NCBI GenBank assembly: GCA_003509235.1
Contig: DONH01000150.1
Span: 1-8,506 of the forward strand
Length of the DNA stretch: 8,506 nucleotides
Source: Planctomycetaceae bacterium
GTDB taxonomy: Bacteria > Planctomycetota > Planctomycetia > Pirellulales > UBA1268
Direction: 5' to 3'
Part shown: piece after piece, positions 5,729 through 8,506 of the stretch
How positions within the stretch are numbered: the first letter of the stretch is position 1
Layout of the letters: each line of letters begins with the position of its first letter
The notes under the pieces: generated by a model
Told to the model about the DNA's origin: nothing
What the model saw: only the letters and a program-made list of their open reading frames with translations
Database searches by the model: none
Translations under genes and position numbers: made by a program

Positions 5729-7303
5729 ATGCCGGAAATGAATCAATCCACCCATAGCTTTCCAAACATTGAACTTTACAACACATTAAGCCACCAAAAA
5801 GAGCACTTCAAAACAGTTGTTCCTGGCAAGGTTGGCATGTATCTCTGCGGACCAACGGTCTACAAGCCGAGTCATATCGGGCACATGGTTGGCCCTGTTA
5901 TTTTTGACACAATCAAACGGCATCTTGTCTATTCAGGGTGGGACGTGACGTGGGTTGTCAACATTACGGATGTTGATGACAAACTCATCGCCGAGAGTAA
6001 ACACCGCGGCACGTCGATGGCCGCTCTGGCTGAGGAAATGACCACCGACTATCTGGACAACCTTGCTGCGCTGGGCGTCGACGGTATTGACACCATGCCA
6101 AAGGCAACTGACCACATTGAAGGCATTATTCAATTCATCGCAGGCCTCGTTGAGAAAGATTTTGCGTATCCCGCGGATGGCGATGTCTATTTTGATGTCG
6201 CCAAAGATGAAGATTACGGAAAACTAACCAACCGTACGCTGGAAAAAACACAGGGAGAAGGTGGCGCTGCCGCTTCCAGAAAGCGGTCGGCTGCCGACTT
6301 TGCGCTTTGGAAGAAGGCAAAGTCTGGTGAGCCATCTTGGGAAAGCCCATGGGGCCCGGGACGACCCGGCTGGCATATTGAGTGCTCTGCAATGAGTGAG
6401 GCTCTTCTTGGAAGTCATTTTGATATCCACGGAGGCGGGCTCGATTTAGTCTTTCCTCACCACGAAAACGAAATTGCGCAGAGTGAATCACTCCATGATT
6501 GCCCCATGGCCACATATTGGATGCATAACGGACTCATGCAAGCAGCGGGGGCAGCAGGGAAAGTCGGCGGTCGCCCACGAGATGGTGGTGCCACACCCGA
6601 CGATCTGGCCGCTACAAAAATATCGAAGTCGACTGGAGCTGAACCATTCCGGGAACTTCTTGCCCGCCATCGACCGGAAGCGATTAAACTTCTGCTCCTT
6701 TCCACACATTACCGAAGCCCAATCCACTTTGGTGAAGAACCACTCGGAGAATCTGCTCGTGCACTCGAGGCATTCGAGAGGCTTTTCAGCCGCTATGAAA
6801 GGCTCTGTGGAACTTCGTATTACACACTTCCAGCACGTAACCGTTACGACGGCGATGTCGCTATTACAGAGTTTCATGAAACGGTCGAAGAGCACGTCAC
6901 AGCATTACGAAATCGTTTTCTGGAGGCGATGGATGATGACTTCAATACTGCAATAGCCGTGGCAACTTTGTTCGACTTTGTACGATTCATCAACAAATTC
7001 ATTGATAGCGAGGGGCTCGAGAAGAAAACAAAGAACCATGACTTTAAAACTCTTCATGGACTTATGCACTTGATGCGAGAACTCACGAGCACTCTGGGGC
7101 TATTCCTTACTCCGCCGGCAGAGGTATCCTCAGGAACTGATGGGAAATTGTTGGATTCGTTAATGCAGCTAATCATTGAACTACGAGCTCGAGCGCGTCA
7201 GGCAAAAGATTTTGCAACAGCAGACCTCATTCGAGACGCCCTGAATGAGGCCGAAATCCAATTAGAGGACCGCACGAACAGAACTGATTGGAGCATCAAA
7301 TAA
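5729..7303 (+). CDS. cysS: Cysteinyl-tRNA synthetase
   Basis: This class I synthetase charges tRNA-Cys with cysteine in the cytoplasm. The N-terminal Rossmann domain has CGPTVYKPSHIGH with HIGH at 49-52. The zinc ligands are Cys40, Cys219 in WHIECS, and His244 and Glu248 in PHHENE. The KMSKS-type loop is KISKS (297-301). The C-terminal helical part ends in the usual ARARQAKDFATADLIRDAL segment. At 524 residues it is longer than the E. coli enzyme (461). Part of the excess is about 20 extra Gly-, Ala- and Arg-rich residues (271-296) between HNG and KISKS, which I recall in planctomycete CysRS. The start at 5729 has GGGAG 12 nt upstream, a long spacing; the ATG at 5738 is possible but no better. 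It is probably the last gene of an ispF-cysS unit, and its stop codon sits in a terminator-like hairpin. Confidence 0.96.
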   Translation: MPEMNQSTHSFPNIELYNTLSHQKEHFKTVVPGKVGMYLCGPTVYKPSHIGHMVGPVIFDTIKRHLVYSGWDVTWVVNITDVDDKLIAESKHRGTSMAALAEEMTTDYLDNLAALGVDGIDTMPKATDHIEGIIQFIAGLVEKDFAYPADGDVYFDVAKDEDYGKLTNRTLEKTQGEGGAAASRKRSAADFALWKKAKSGEPSWESPWGPGRPGWHIECSAMSEALLGSHFDIHGGGLDLVFPHHENEIAQSESLHDCPMATYWMHNGLMQAAGAAGKVGGRPRDGGATPDDLAATKISKSTGAEPFRELLARHRPEAIKLLLLSTHYRSPIHFGEEPLGESARALEAFERLFSRYERLCGTSYYTLPARNRYDGDVAITEFHETVEEHVTALRNRFLEAMDDDFNTAIAVATLFDFVRFINKFIDSEGLEKKTKNHDFKTLHGLMHLMRELTSTLGLFLTPPAEVSSGTDGKLLDSLMQLIIELRARARQAKDFATADLIRDALNEAEIQLEDRTNRTDWSIK

Positions 7304-7316
7304 ATGATGCTCCAAT
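7287..7316 (+). terminator. Terminator-like hairpin between convergent cysS and thiC
   Basis: A perfect 12-bp inverted repeat (ATTGGAGCATCA at 7287-7298, TGATGCTCCAAT at 7305-7316) encloses a six-base AATAAA loop. The cysS TAA (7301-7303) lies inside the loop. A moderately T-rich stretch, ACTTTGTCTTT, follows on the plus strand, so it probably ends ispF-cysS transcription. The minus-strand side lacks a T run, so it is less convincing as the thiC terminator, though the position would allow shared use. It also encodes the last residues of CysRS. Confidence 0.65.
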
Positions 7317-7345
7317 ACTTTGTCTTTAGGCCCAAAGCATTCTTC

Positions 7346-8506
<1,161 letters not shown>

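Noticed and set aside
6488..6895. Minus-strand open frame of 135 codons within cysS
   Set aside because: It is antisense to well-conserved CysRS coding sequence and has no recognisable domain.

Overview
The window reads as a piece of a bacterial chromosome with housekeeping genes. It is most likely from the Planctomycetota (Pirellulales-like). I infer this from three things: a CysRS with an insertion before its KMSKS loop, a small ferredoxin whose tail reads ...GRPGDEIEPPPEWR, and an EboC-like UbiA protein beside a sugar-isomerase TIM barrel. The placement rests on remembered family features, not on a search. Base composition is balanced by eye and looks even across the window. I see no tRNA, rRNA, insertion sequence, CRISPR array or phage gene.

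Layout. (1) Positions 28-386, + strand: a [2Fe-2S] ferredoxin gene that appears broken. Its start codon reads ATA, and a one-base deletion after the three N-terminal cluster cysteines moves the rest, including the fourth cysteine, into another frame. (2) Positions 511-5113, - strand: a compact five-gene set transcribed from 5113 towards 511. It comprises an ABC ATPase, two ABC-2-type permeases, an EboC-like UbiA prenyltransferase and a xylose-isomerase-like TIM barrel. Junctions are 4-nt overlaps or short gaps, so it is probably one operon. (3) Positions 5191-7303, + strand: ispF (isoprenoid precursor synthesis), then cysS (cysteinyl-tRNA synthetase) after 43 nt. (4) Positions 7346-8506, - strand: the C-terminal part of thiC (thiamine pyrimidine synthesis), cut by the window edge. 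A 12-bp hairpin lies between the convergent cysS and thiC, with the cysS stop codon in its loop.

How it fits together. The minus-strand operon couples a predicted lipid- or metabolite-modifying pair (UbiA plus TIM barrel) to a complete ABC transporter. This suggests that a prenylated or sugar-derived compound is made and then moved across the cytoplasmic membrane. IspF, encoded head-to-head with that operon, belongs to the MEP pathway that supplies prenyl diphosphates to UbiA enzymes, but this neighbourhood may be coincidental. The strongest candidates for follow-up are the five-gene operon and the double-lesion ferredoxin gene.

Gaps without genes are all short. Positions 387-510 lie between the convergent ferredoxin and TIM-barrel genes and hold nothing recognisable beyond a weak 5-bp hairpin. 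Positions 5114-5190 form the divergent promoter region.
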